This document shows, piece by piece, positions 1 through 7,617 of a stretch of 48,208 nt of DNA. Origin of the DNA: Bacteroidales bacterium (GTDB lineage Bacteria; Bacteroidota; Bacteroidia; Bacteroidales; Dysgonomonadaceae); assembly GCA_012798745.1 (NCBI GenBank), contig JAAZMQ010000090.1, positions 1 to 48,208 of the forward strand, in the 5' to 3' direction. A model generated the notes under the pieces. The model did not search any database and was not told where the DNA came from. It worked only from the letters and a program-made list of their open reading frames with translations. A program made the position numbers and the translations under genes. Every line of letters starts with the position of its first letter. Position 1 is the stretch's first letter.

Positions 1-153
1 TGAAGGAGGTCCTTCATAAAATACAAAGTGTGGATGCCCTTTACGAATTTTCAGACTTTTTTGGAATATGTCTTTTTCGTCCCATGTTCTTAATATTTCT
101 TTGTTGACCTCTGAAAGATTCAATTGATTATACTCCGAAAATTTCTTTTTCAT
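1..153 (-). CDS. ileS: Isoleucyl-tRNA synthetase, N-terminal fragment (cut by window edge)
   Basis: The 51 visible residues are the start of isoleucyl-tRNA synthetase, which charges tRNA-Ile in the cytoplasm. They begin MKKKFSEYNQLNLSEVNKEI and end with the conserved stretch GHPHFVFYEGPPS, which in this family sits just before the HIGH motif; HIGH itself would lie beyond the window. The ATG at 151-153 is the only sensible start, because the protein begins at the family's usual point and a consensus -7 element lies 35 nt upstream. The gene is divergent from the endonuclease/phosphatase gene at 284. Identification rests on recognising the conserved N-terminus, so the family is fairly secure although most of the gene is missing. 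Confidence 0.9.
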   Translation of the reverse strand, partial: MKKKFSEYNQLNLSEVNKEILRTWDEKDIFQKSLKIRKGHPHFVFYEGPPS

Positions 154-188
154 ATTTTAAATTATGCCCTCTTATAAAATTTAAATTG

Positions 189-218
189 CAAAGGTAGTGA
201 TAAATTGAAAATTAGCAA
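189..218 (-). promoter_or_regulatory. Promoter of ileS
   Basis: Read on the minus strand, TACCTTTG (189-196) matches the Bacteroidota -7 element, with TTG (216-218) 19 nt upstream as the -33. Predicted start is near 182, giving a leader of about 30 nt. Confidence 0.6.
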
Positions 219-225
219 TCAAAAA

Positions 226-257
226 TTGTCAATTAGTGAGAAAAATGAGTAGCTTTG
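226..257 (+). promoter_or_regulatory. Promoter of the endonuclease/phosphatase-family gene
   Basis: TAGCTTTG (250-257) matches the -7 element and TTG (226-228) lies 21 nt upstream. It is divergent from the ileS promoter. Confidence 0.5.
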
Positions 258-283
258 CATAATTATAAAAAGCAAATAGGAGT

Positions 284-1141
284 ATGAAAAAAACGACGAC
301 TTTTTTATTTTGTCTTGCTTTAGCTAATATATCAATAATGGCTTTTGCTCAAAACAAGAAAACGTGTACGTTGAATATAGCAACGTTCAATTTACGTATG
401 GATACGCCAAGCGATGGAGAAAATGCGTGGCCTAAAAGGAAGGATATGGTAAAGGGGTTAATTCGTTTTCACGATTTTGATATTTGCGGTACCCAAGAGG
501 GTTTTAAACATCAGTTAGACGATATCCTGGAGTTGGGTAATTATGCTTATGTAGGAGTAGGGCGCGATGACGGAAAGGAGACTGGCGAGCATTCAGCAAT
601 TCTATATAAAAAAGATCGTTTTGAAGTATTAGGAAAAGGTAATTTTTGGTTTTCTGAAACACCTGATATCCCTAGTAAGGGTTGGGATGCTACGTGTTGC
701 AACCGGATATGTTCGTGGGCAAAATTTAAGGATAAAAAATCGGGGAAAGAGTTTTATGTTTTTAATTTGCATTATGACCATGAAGGACGTGTTGCCCGAA
801 GAAATTCATCACTACTGTTGTTAGAAAGAATACAGGATATTGCGGGAGATATGCCGGTATTTTGTACAGGCGATTTTAATTCCACTCCCGAAGATGAACC
901 TATTCAGATCATTTATAACAATGGTAAACTAAGGGATTCCTATCAAGTTACCCTGCAACCTCCCTATGGGACGGTAGGTACATTCAATTCGTTTAATTTA
1001 CATTCTCCTATGAAAGACAGAATCGACTATATTTGGGTAACAGAAGGCATTAAGGTTGCAAAATATGGTGTACTTAATGAGCAACAATACAGTCGATTCC
1101 CTTCTGATCATTTTCCTGTAATGATCAAAGCTGTTTTTTGA
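284..1141 (+). CDS. Secreted endonuclease/exonuclease/phosphatase family protein
   Basis: This is a 285-residue member of the metal-dependent EEP superfamily (DNase I, exonuclease III, sphingomyelinase, inositol phosphatases). Residues 1-22 form a signal peptide (basic start, hydrophobic core, MAFA before Q23), so the protein is probably periplasmic. The superfamily motifs are in order: NLRMD (N36), GTQEG (69-73), LHYDHEG (H163, H166), GDFNS (196-200, D197 and N199), DRIDYI (245-250) and SDHFP (D275, H276). All catalytic positions look intact. The fold does not say whether the substrate is a nucleic acid, a sugar phosphate or a phospholipid. A secreted, single-domain protein of this length is common in Bacteroidales. 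It stands alone between divergent ileS and the convergent aminotransferase gene. Confidence 0.85.
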   Translation: MKKTTTFLFCLALANISIMAFAQNKKTCTLNIATFNLRMDTPSDGENAWPKRKDMVKGLIRFHDFDICGTQEGFKHQLDDILELGNYAYVGVGRDDGKETGEHSAILYKKDRFEVLGKGNFWFSETPDIPSKGWDATCCNRICSWAKFKDKKSGKEFYVFNLHYDHEGRVARRNSSLLLLERIQDIAGDMPVFCTGDFNSTPEDEPIQIIYNNGKLRDSYQVTLQPPYGTVGTFNSFNLHSPMKDRIDYIWVTEGIKVAKYGVLNEQQYSRFPSDHFPVMIKAVF

Positions 1142-1189
1142 AAAATGACAAAGACAGAGTGAACTTGTCGCTTGCCTTAGCCTCTCTCT

Positions 1190-2386
1190 TCATACTAGCT
1201 TTGTCAATGCTTCTTTTATGCGGGCGATTGCTTTGGTGATATTTTCTTCGGATGTTGCATATGATAATCGGATGCATGTAGGTGCACCAAATGCTGCACC
1301 ACCTACGCAGGCTACGTGCCCCTCTTCGAGCAAATACATGGCGAGATCAGATGCACTCTTGATGATTTTTCCATTATGCGATTTTCCGAAATAACTGTCG
1401 CATTGAGGAAAAATATAGAAAGCACCCATCGGATCGTTAACTTTCAAATCCGGAATTTCGTTGAGAAGATCTACGATGTGCTTTTTTCTTCTTTCAAAAG
1501 CCTGACGCATCGTTTCCACGCATGTTTGATCGCCTGTATAAGCAGCTAAGGCGGCTTTTTGCGAGATGGATGAAGGACCGGAAGTATATTGTCCCTGCAG
1601 TGTGTTGCAAGCTGATGCCAGCCATGTAGGGGCGGCAATCCAACCGATACGCCATCCTGTCATTGCGTAAGCTTTTGATACACCATTTGCCACGATTACC
1701 TGTTGTCGAATCTTTTCAAACTGGGCAATGCTTTCATGCTTCCCAACGTAATTGATATGTTCGTAAATTTCGTCCGAAATTATGAATATTTGAGGATGAG
1801 CAGCTAGCACATCAACCAACTTTTCAAGTTCTTCTTTGGTGTAAACACTCCCTGTCGGATTTGAAGGGGAGCAAAGAATAAAGGCTTTTGTTTTGGGAGT
1901 GATTGCTTTTTCCAGTTGTTCTGCTGTAATTTTAAAATTTTGTTCAATGCTTGCATCTACAAAAACCGATTTCCCCTCCGCTAGTTTCACCATTTCGGGA
2001 TAGCTTACCCAATAAGGTGCGGGAATAATGACTTCATCGTCTTTATCTATTAATGTTAGTAGGACATTGCAAATGGATTGTTTTGCGCCATTGGAACAAA
2101 CAATCTGATCGGGTGTAAAATCAAGATTATTTTCTCTTTTCAATTTTTCGCATATGGCTTTTCGCAAATCAAGGTAGCCGGGAACAGGCGAATAAAAAGT
2201 AAAATTATCGTCTATGGCTTTTTTTGCAGCTTCTTTTATATGATCGGGAGTATTGAAATCGGGTTCGCCGACGCTTAAATTGATTACGTCAATACCTTGT
2301 GCTTTCAGTTCATTACTTTTTTGCGACATGGCAAATGTTTCCGAGGGAGAAAGCATTGTGATTCGGGCAGATAGGGGGTTATTCAT
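1190..2386 (-). CDS. Pyridoxal-phosphate aspartate aminotransferase (class I)
   Basis: A 398-residue cytoplasmic fold-type I aminotransferase, probably interconverting aspartate plus 2-oxoglutarate with oxaloacetate plus glutamate. Visible landmarks are GEPDFNTP (40-47), the cofactor-stacking aromatic region APYWVSYP (from 123), NPTG (176-179), SDEIYEHI (D205 and Y208 contact PLP) and the Schiff-base lysine K238 in VSKAYAMTGWRIGW. The C-terminal IRLSYATS holds the arginine expected to bind the substrate carboxylate. The sequence resembles the type-Ib aspartate aminotransferases of Thermus and Bacillus more than E. coli AspC. Related family members also accept prephenate or alanine, so the substrate is an inference. 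It is monocistronic, with its own -7 element at 2422-2429. Confidence 0.88.
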   Translation of the reverse strand: MNNPLSARITMLSPSETFAMSQKSNELKAQGIDVINLSVGEPDFNTPDHIKEAAKKAIDDNFTFYSPVPGYLDLRKAICEKLKRENNLDFTPDQIVCSNGAKQSICNVLLTLIDKDDEVIIPAPYWVSYPEMVKLAEGKSVFVDASIEQNFKITAEQLEKAITPKTKAFILCSPSNPTGSVYTKEELEKLVDVLAAHPQIFIISDEIYEHINYVGKHESIAQFEKIRQQVIVANGVSKAYAMTGWRIGWIAAPTWLASACNTLQGQYTSGPSSISQKAALAAYTGDQTCVETMRQAFERRKKHIVDLLNEIPDLKVNDPMGAFYIFPQCDSYFGKSHNGKIIKSASDLAMYLLEEGHVACVGGAAFGAPTCIRLSYATSEENITKAIARIKEALTKLV

Positions 2387-2421
2387 AAATTATATTTTTA
2401 CTTTTTGAACGAAAATCTGCG

Positions 2422-2429
2422 CAAATATA
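2422..2429 (-). promoter_or_regulatory. Promoter -7 of the aspartate aminotransferase gene
   Basis: TATATTTG on the minus strand, 36 nt upstream of the ATG. I see no good -33 element. Confidence 0.45.
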
Positions 2430-2501
2430 ATGAAAATTCATTTTCTATGTGATTGTTTGCGGAATTTTGTAAGAAAAAATCGTTTATAGGTTGCAATAAA
2501 A

Positions 2502-2526
2502 CAAAAATGCCGCCTAATAGGGCGGC
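2502..2526 (-). terminator. Terminator after tRNA-Ser
   Basis: GCCGCC (2509-2514) and GGCGGC (2521-2526) form a 6-bp GC stem with a 6-nt loop. In the minus direction a short T-run (2502-2507) follows. Confidence 0.7.
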
Positions 2527-2534
2527 TTATTTTG

Positions 2535-2621
2535 CGGAAGCTGGGGGATTCGAACCCCCGGTACGATTACTCGTACGGCAGTTTAGCAAACTGCTGGTTT
2601 CAGCCACTCACCCAAACTTCC
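2535..2621 (-). tRNA. tRNA-Ser (anticodon GCT)
   Basis: An 87-nt class II tRNA on the minus strand. The acceptor arms GGAAGTT (5') and AGCTTCC (3') pair over 7 bp with one G-T pair. The anticodon stem GCAGT/ACTGC encloses loop TTGCTAA, giving anticodon GCT (reads AGC/AGU). A long variable arm (CCGTACGAGTAATCGTACC) marks it as a serine tRNA. The T-arm is GGGGG-TTCGAAT-CCCCC and the discriminator base is G. CCA is not encoded. A consensus promoter lies upstream (2647-2678) and a GC-rich hairpin terminator downstream. Confidence 0.96.
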
Positions 2622-2646
2622 GGAGTATATTCTTAAAAATCGCTCG

Positions 2647-2678
2647 CAAATATACGAGTTTGTTTTCAGCTAATCAAA
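2647..2678 (-). promoter_or_regulatory. Promoter of tRNA-Ser
   Basis: On the minus strand, TTTG (2675-2678) is followed after exactly 20 nt by TATATTTG (2647-2654). This is one of the cleanest promoters in the window, about 25 nt upstream of the tRNA. Confidence 0.7.
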
Positions 2679-2707
2679 GAAAATTCAATTTTTTATGAAA
2701 ATATTTC

Positions 2708-2715
2708 TACATTTG
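2708..2715 (+). promoter_or_regulatory. Promoter -7 of mltG
   Basis: TACATTTG lies 27 nt upstream of the mltG start. No clear -33 TTG is visible. Confidence 0.45.
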
Positions 2716-2742
2716 TGTTGTTTTTTTTATAGTAATAGTTGA

Positions 2743-3786
2743 ATGCAAAAGAAATCAAACAGGAAACGACATAAAACGGCGTGGTGGATTTTTTCTTTCA
2801 TAGTGTTGTTGATAACAAGCAGCATTTTTTATTTGAGAAATACTGTTTTTAAACCTTTTACCTTAACTACAACTGTTTATATCTATATTGATGAAAGGAA
2901 AGATTTCGAAGATATTGTTTATCAATTGAAAGAAAAAGCTGATTTACCGTCAGAAAAAATTTTTAGACTATTGGCAAAGCGGATGAATTATCTGTCCAAC
3001 ATTAAAACCGGTTGTTATGCTGTTAAAAATGGCATGAGCATGATCGAGGTAATCCGTATTTTGCGTGCAGGAATGCAAACCCCTGTAAATCTCACTTTCA
3101 ATAATATACGCACGAAAGCAGAGCTTGTTTCGCGACTCTCGCAACAACTTATGATAGATAGCATTTCTTTGATGAATGCCTTGAATGATTCCGAAAAGGT
3201 TAAGGAGTTGGGATTCGATACTAGTACGGTTATATGCATGTTTATTCCCAATACCTATGAAGTATATTGGGATACCGGTGTCGATAAACTCCTTTCGCGA
3301 ATGAAACGTGAATACGACATTTTCTGGAATGATGAACGGAAGACTAAAGCCCAAAAGATAGGCTTGACACCGGTAGAAGTTTCCATCTTAGCATCCGTTG
3401 TTGAAGAAGAAGCTACTTATCCCGATGAATATCCTGTTATAGCAGGGCTTTATTTGAATCGTTTGCACAAAGGAATGAAACTTGAAGCTGATCCGACGGT
3501 GAAATTTGCTATTGGGGACTTTTCGATGCAGCGCATTTTGTTTAAACATTTAGAGGTCGATTCGCCTTATAATACGTATAAATATGCAGGATTGCCGCCG
3601 GGACCTATTCGCATACCTTCTATTGAGGCCATTGATGCCGTTCTCTCACCTCAACAGCACGGTTATCTGTTTATGTGTGCCAAAGATGATCTTTCCGGAA
3701 GACATAATTTTGCATCTACGCATGCAGAGCATGCGCGAAATGCGCTACGCTATCAGCGTGCACTTAATGAGAGAAAAATCTATTAA
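2743..3786 (+). CDS. mltG: Endolytic murein transglycosylase MltG (YceG family)
   Basis: A 347-residue inner-membrane enzyme that cleaves nascent peptidoglycan strands and so sets glycan chain length. A basic N-terminus precedes one membrane segment (about residues 14-31), with the rest in the periplasm. The catalytic core carries FIPNTYEVYW (168-177) and ASVVEEEATYPDEY, where E221 corresponds by position to the catalytic glutamate of E. coli MltG. These are followed by NRLHKGMKLEADPTV and the late motif YNTYKYAGLPPGPI. Length and domain order are normal for the family. The gene converges on the aldo/keto reductase gene, and the two stop codons overlap within the four bases TTAA (3783-3786). 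Confidence 0.93.
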   Translation: MQKKSNRKRHKTAWWIFSFIVLLITSSIFYLRNTVFKPFTLTTTVYIYIDERKDFEDIVYQLKEKADLPSEKIFRLLAKRMNYLSNIKTGCYAVKNGMSMIEVIRILRAGMQTPVNLTFNNIRTKAELVSRLSQQLMIDSISLMNALNDSEKVKELGFDTSTVICMFIPNTYEVYWDTGVDKLLSRMKREYDIFWNDERKTKAQKIGLTPVEVSILASVVEEEATYPDEYPVIAGLYLNRLHKGMKLEADPTVKFAIGDFSMQRILFKHLEVDSPYNTYKYAGLPPGPIRIPSIEAIDAVLSPQQHGYLFMCAKDDLSGRHNFASTHAEHARNALRYQRALNERKIY

Positions 3787-4604
3787 AATGTAATTTCATC
3801 GGGATGAGAGCCTACGCGTTGATCTCTGTTTAGCGAATTAATACGTTTCATATCTTCATCAGACAGTTCGAAATCAAAAATATCCAGGTTTTCTTTCTGT
3901 CGTGATAAATTTGATGATTTGGGGATCACTACGATGCCGCGTTGGATATCCCATCGCAAAACTACTTGCGCCGGGGTTTTGCCGTATTTTTTGGCTATCT
4001 CTTTAAGAATGGGTTCTTCAAGCAGATTATTTTTTTTAGCGCAAAAAGGGCTCCATGCTTCAGGGACAATATTTTTCTCATGCAAATAATTCACTAGTTT
4101 TTCCTGAGTCAGATAAGGGTGAAGTTCAATTTGGTCTACTGCAGGAACTACTGATGCGATTTTGAGTAGTTCGTCAAGATGATGCTCGAGGTAATTGCTG
4201 ACGCCTATAGCCCTCGTTTTCCCGCCGGCATAGATTTTCTCCATTTCTTTCCAAACCGAAATATATTTTTCCTTCACCGGCCAATGCACAAGATATAAGT
4301 CGACGTATTCTGTCCCCAGTCGTTTCAAACTAGCTTCAAAAGCTCCCTGTACATTATCTTTTCGAATATCGTCGTTCCATAGTTTTGTAGTTAGAAAAAT
4401 TTCTTCGCGTGGAATGCCACTGTCTCTGATGGCTCTTCCTACGGCTTCTTCGTTTTCGTATATCATCGCCGTATCAATGTGTCGATATCCGACATCGAGA
4501 GCCATTCGCACCGTTTCGTATGCAATTTTATCATCGGTTAGCCGAAAAACACCTAATCCCACATAAGGAATTTTTATTCCATTGTTTAGTGTCGCATATT
4601 CCAT
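3783..4604 (-). CDS. Aldo/keto reductase (AKR5-like)
   Basis: A 273-residue NADPH-dependent oxidoreductase of the aldo/keto reductase superfamily, a cytoplasmic TIM barrel. The catalytic tetrad is complete: D44 and Y49 in DTAMIYENEEAVG, K74 in LTTKLW and H107 in YLVHWP. The cofactor-binding end VVIPKSSNLSRQKENLDIFDFEL is also present. The sequence style resembles 2,5-diketo-D-gluconate/methylglyoxal reductases, but substrate cannot be read from the sequence. Its start is 14 nt after the ribF stop, so the two are probably cotranscribed from the promoter at 5662. I see no functional link between the two beyond shared transcription. Confidence 0.88.
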   Translation of the reverse strand: MEYATLNNGIKIPYVGLGVFRLTDDKIAYETVRMALDVGYRHIDTAMIYENEEAVGRAIRDSGIPREEIFLTTKLWNDDIRKDNVQGAFEASLKRLGTEYVDLYLVHWPVKEKYISVWKEMEKIYAGGKTRAIGVSNYLEHHLDELLKIASVVPAVDQIELHPYLTQEKLVNYLHEKNIVPEAWSPFCAKKNNLLEEPILKEIAKKYGKTPAQVVLRWDIQRGIVVIPKSSNLSRQKENLDIFDFELSDEDMKRINSLNRDQRVGSHPDEITF

Positions 4605-4618
4605 AATATTTTTCTTTT

Positions 4619-5551
4619 TTAGTTGTTGAGTTTTTCTATTACTGCAATTTTGTCTTTCCTTATTTGTTCGACCAACGCTTTCACACTGTCAAATTTTATG
4701 TCAGGGCGAACAAAATCAACAAATTCAACAGTTAACGATCGATTATACAGATCCCCTTCAAAGTCGAAAATATTCACCTCCATGCTGATTTCGTTGTCGT
4801 TTTGCATGGTAGGACGTGTACCGATATAAAGCATCCCTTTGTAAATTTCGTTTTCGAATCGAACAAAAACCGCATAAACACCTAATGCAGGGATTACCTT
4901 ATATTTTTCCCATGCCTGAATGTTGGCCGTAGGAAACCCCAACGTACGACCCACCTTGTATCCCTCGATGATTTTACCGGAAAACTTGTAATTATAAGAA
5001 AGCAATTTATTAGCAAGCTTGATTTTCCCTTCGGAAAGCAATCGTCGTATTTGGGATGAGCTTACATGATGGTCTTCAAAACGTAGTTCGCTTGCCTGTA
5101 TAACATCAATTCCAAGTTCTTTGCCATACTCTACATAATCAGGAAATCCTTCTTCTCTGTTGTGTCCAAAACGGTGATCGTGACCTATAAGTAAGGTGTG
5201 GACGTTTATTTTTTCTTTTAGTATTTTTTCCATGAATGCTTTTGCCGTCAATCGAGAAAGCTCAACGGTAAAAGGCATGCTTATGCCATAATTGATTCCT
5301 GTAGTTTCTAATTGTTCGAGTTTTTCCTCATATCCACACAAAAGTTTAGGTTGATAGTCCTGCTGTAAAACTTTTCGTGGATGTTCGGGAAAAGTAACTA
5401 CCGCCGCCGGTAAATTCAATTGTTTTGCTTTAGCTTTTACCTGATTGATTAAATGTCGGTGACCTATATGCACGCCATCAAAAAAACCGAGAGTAGCAAC
5501 TAAAGGCCTGTGTTCAATATGTTCTTTTTTTGATAAATCGATAAGTTCCAA
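4619..5551 (-). CDS. ribF: Bifunctional riboflavin kinase / FAD synthetase RibF
   Basis: A 310-residue cytoplasmic enzyme that phosphorylates riboflavin to FMN and then adenylylates FMN to FAD. The N-terminal nucleotidyltransferase domain (about 1-180) has GFFDGVHIGHRH (22-33, with the HxGH-type motif), TFPEHPRKVL, GHDHRFGHNREEG and the SSSQIRRLL motif. The C-terminal kinase domain begins near 185, with GYKVGRTLGFPTANI (the PTAN signature) and then YKGMLYIGTRPT. Both activities should be intact. The leader is about 100 nt. It shows no FMN (RFN) riboswitch element that I can recognise. The gene heads a two-gene unit with the aldo/keto reductase. Confidence 0.95.
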   Translation of the reverse strand: MELIDLSKKEHIEHRPLVATLGFFDGVHIGHRHLINQVKAKAKQLNLPAAVVTFPEHPRKVLQQDYQPKLLCGYEEKLEQLETTGINYGISMPFTVELSRLTAKAFMEKILKEKINVHTLLIGHDHRFGHNREEGFPDYVEYGKELGIDVIQASELRFEDHHVSSSQIRRLLSEGKIKLANKLLSYNYKFSGKIIEGYKVGRTLGFPTANIQAWEKYKVIPALGVYAVFVRFENEIYKGMLYIGTRPTMQNDNEISMEVNIFDFEGDLYNRSLTVEFVDFVRPDIKFDSVKALVEQIRKDKIAVIEKLNN

Positions 5552-5661
5552 AACAAGTGATCTTTTTGCTTTTGTTCAATAAACACACGACACCCCTTTT
5601 TGGTTTAAAAATAAAGGAAAAATCCTTTTCAACCGTTTTTTCTTCTTTTTTGTCGAAAATG

Positions 5662-5669
5662 CAAATATA
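5662..5669 (-). promoter_or_regulatory. Promoter -7 of ribF
   Basis: TATATTTG on the minus strand, about 110 nt upstream of the ribF ATG. It lies only 16 bp from the divergent -7 element for the DUF1080 gene, so the two promoters share one narrow control region. Confidence 0.5.
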
Positions 5670-5685
5670 CTATTCATTATTTCTT

Positions 5686-5693
5686 TATCTTTG
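5686..5693 (+). promoter_or_regulatory. Promoter -7 of the DUF1080 lipoprotein gene
   Basis: TATCTTTG lies 56 nt before the chosen ATG at 5750. A clear -33 is not seen. Confidence 0.5.
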
Positions 5694-5749
5694 CAAAAAG
5701 GTGAAATAAATTGACCTATATTTCATTAAATAATATAAAAAAGGAGATC

Positions 5750-7021
5750 ATGAAAACGAAAATTTTATTTGTATGTGTTGTGATGGTGGGAATATTTTTT
5801 GTTTCCTGCCAAAGCGGAGAAAAAAATAATGTATTGACGAAAGCAGAAGAGGCTGAAGGGTGGAAATTATTGTTCGATGGCAAAACCTTGAATGGTTGGC
5901 GCGATTACAATGGCGATTCGTTGACCGCTCCATGGACAGTTGAAGATGGAACGATTCGTGCATTGGGTGGAGGCAGCGATGCAAGTGGTTACATTGTAAC
6001 CGATGAGATTTATGAAAATTTCGAATTGGTTTGGGACTGGAAAATTGCTAAAGGCGGGAATAGTGGCGTACTGTATCATGTTGTGGAACATCCCAAATTT
6101 AAGGTTCCTTACATTACGGGTCCGGAATATCAGTTGATTGATGAGGAAAATTTTCCCGAACCTCTTGAAGAGTGGCAGAAAACGGCGGCCGACTATGCCA
6201 TGTATGTTCCCGACCCGAGCAAGAAAAAAATGAAACCTGCAGGAGAATGGAATACCTCGAAAATTGTTTTCGATAACGGTCATGTTGAATATTGGCTTAA
6301 CGGCGAAAAAGTACTGGAATTTGAAGCCTGGACAGACGAGTGGTTTGAGCGAAAAAACAGTGGTAAATGGAAAGATGCTCCCGAATACGGATTAGCTCAC
6401 AAGGGTGTTATTTGTCTTCAGGATTACGGTTCGGCCGCTTGGTTTCGCAATCTCAAGATTAAAGAGTTGCCCCGAAAAACGAAAGAGGTAACGCTTTTTA
6501 ATGGTGTCGATTTGCATGGTTGGGAAGTATACGGAACCGAGAAATGGTACGTTCAAGATGGTGTTTTGGTATGTGAAAGTGGTCCCGAAAAAAAATATGG
6601 TTATCTCGCAACCCGTGAATATTACGATGATTTTGATCTTACTCTCGAGTTTAAGCAAGAATCCAATGGAAATTCGGGTGTCTTTTTCCGTTCGTTTATT
6701 GAGCCGGGTGAGATTATCAATGGTTGGCAAGTGGAGGTGGCACCCAAAGGACATGGTACAGGTGGTATTTATGAATCTTACGGAAGAGGATGGTTGGCAA
6801 GTATTCCGGAAGAAAAAGAGGATGTCCTGAAAGAGGGAGAATGGAATACCTTACGCATACGTGTACAAGGTGATAATGTAAAAACGTGGTTAAACGGAGA
6901 AGAAATGGTTGAATTGAGCGATGAAAAAATCGGTAAAGCTCAGGGTCGCATCGCCTTGCAAATACATGATGGAGGTGGTATTAAAGTACTCTGGAAAAAT
7001 TTTCAACTAAAAACGCTATAA
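5750..7021 (+). CDS. Lipoprotein with two DUF1080 (3-keto-disaccharide hydrolase-like) domains
   Basis: A 423-residue exported protein. The start at 5750 is chosen over an upstream in-frame TTG because AAGGAG (5741-5746) precedes it and it begins a proper signal sequence. Residues 1-19 are hydrophobic and end in FFVS before C20, a lipoprotein cleavage site. Two homologous jelly-roll domains follow, each opening with a matching motif: LLFDGKTLNGWRDY (from about residue 40) and TLFNGVDLHGWEVY (from about 243). Both also carry the NSGVLYH/NSGVFFR and GEWNT motifs. DUF1080 proteins are concanavalin-like, and some hydrolyse 3-keto sugars. The usual single-domain length is about 200-250 residues, so this is a tandem fusion. 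Substrate is unknown; a surface or periplasmic glycan role is inference. Confidence 0.85.
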   Translation: MKTKILFVCVVMVGIFFVSCQSGEKNNVLTKAEEAEGWKLLFDGKTLNGWRDYNGDSLTAPWTVEDGTIRALGGGSDASGYIVTDEIYENFELVWDWKIAKGGNSGVLYHVVEHPKFKVPYITGPEYQLIDEENFPEPLEEWQKTAADYAMYVPDPSKKKMKPAGEWNTSKIVFDNGHVEYWLNGEKVLEFEAWTDEWFERKNSGKWKDAPEYGLAHKGVICLQDYGSAAWFRNLKIKELPRKTKEVTLFNGVDLHGWEVYGTEKWYVQDGVLVCESGPEKKYGYLATREYYDDFDLTLEFKQESNGNSGVFFRSFIEPGEIINGWQVEVAPKGHGTGGIYESYGRGWLASIPEEKEDVLKEGEWNTLRIRVQGDNVKTWLNGEEMVELSDEKIGKAQGRIALQIHDGGGIKVLWKNFQLKTL

Positions 7022-7043
7022 AAATACAATTTCATTTAATTGA

Positions 7044-7080
7044 CCCGTTGAGCAATCCCGAGTACTCAACGGGTTTTTTT
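7044..7080 (+). terminator. Rho-independent terminator after the DUF1080 gene
   Basis: CCCGTTGAG (7044-7052) and CTCAACGGG (7065-7073) form a perfect 9-bp stem with a 12-nt loop, followed by seven T (7074-7080). Confidence 0.9.
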
Positions 7081-7157
7081 GGCATCTTTTTTGCATAAAA
7101 AATTTAAAATGATGAAGGTTATTTTGTTAGATGATAGTTTTTTACGAAAAAACAAAC

Positions 7158-7165
7158 TATCTTTG
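7158..7165 (+). promoter_or_regulatory. Promoter -7 of rsfS-ftsH
   Basis: TATCTTTG lies 25 nt upstream of the rsfS start at 7191. Its position inside the longer upstream reading frame argues that the frame's earlier ATG (7131) is not used. Confidence 0.5.
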
Positions 7166-7190
7166 TATTACTAATTTACTAAAACAGCGA

Positions 7191-7550
7191 ATGAGGGAAA
7201 AAAACAGATTATTAGAAAGCATAATAAAAGGAATACAAGAAAAAAAGGGGAAAAACATTACCACTATAGAATTGAGTGGGATTGCAGGATCAATCTGTGA
7301 TTATTTTGTTATCTGTGAAGGGACTACCCCTATGCAAGTTTCAGCAGTTGCAGAATCTATCGAAGAAATCGTAAGAAAGGATACAAAAGAAAATCCGCTC
7401 AGAATCCATGGTCAACAACGGGCAGAATGGATTGGCATGGACTATGGTACTATCATTGTGCATATTTTTTTGCCTAAACTGCGTGCTTTTTACGATATCG
7501 ATCATTTGTGGGCTGATGCTTTTCTTAAGAACATTCCCGATTTAGAATAA
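7191..7550 (+). CDS. rsfS: Ribosome silencing factor RsfS
   Basis: A 119-residue protein of the RsfS/Iojap family, which binds ribosomal protein L14 and blocks subunit joining when nutrients are short. Typical family segments are visible: ITTIELSGIAGSICDYFVICEGTT, VAESIEE, RIHGQQRAEWIGMDYGTIIVHIF and the C-terminal YDIDHLWADA. The start at 7191 (MREKNRLLE) gives the usual family length. An ATG at 7131 in the same frame would add 20 residues but lies upstream of the likely promoter. The gene is 67 nt upstream of ftsH, on the same strand and with no terminator between, so cotranscription is likely. Confidence 0.92.
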   Translation: MREKNRLLESIIKGIQEKKGKNITTIELSGIAGSICDYFVICEGTTPMQVSAVAESIEEIVRKDTKENPLRIHGQQRAEWIGMDYGTIIVHIFLPKLRAFYDIDHLWADAFLKNIPDLE

Positions 7551-7617
7551 AAACTTATTTCTTTTAAAATTGTTACATTCGTACATCATTAATTTTTTCT
7601 TGGGGAATAATAAATAA

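Noticed and set aside
5552..5661. FMN riboswitch in the ribF leader
   Set aside because: The leader is only about 100 nt and lacks the conserved RFN helices I would expect.
5711..5749. Upstream TTG start of the DUF1080 lipoprotein
   Set aside because: It would bury the signal peptide behind 13 residues, and the ATG at 5750 has an AAGGAG site.
7131..7190. Earlier ATG of rsfS
   Set aside because: It lies upstream of the likely -7 element (7158-7165), and the extra 20 residues have no family character.
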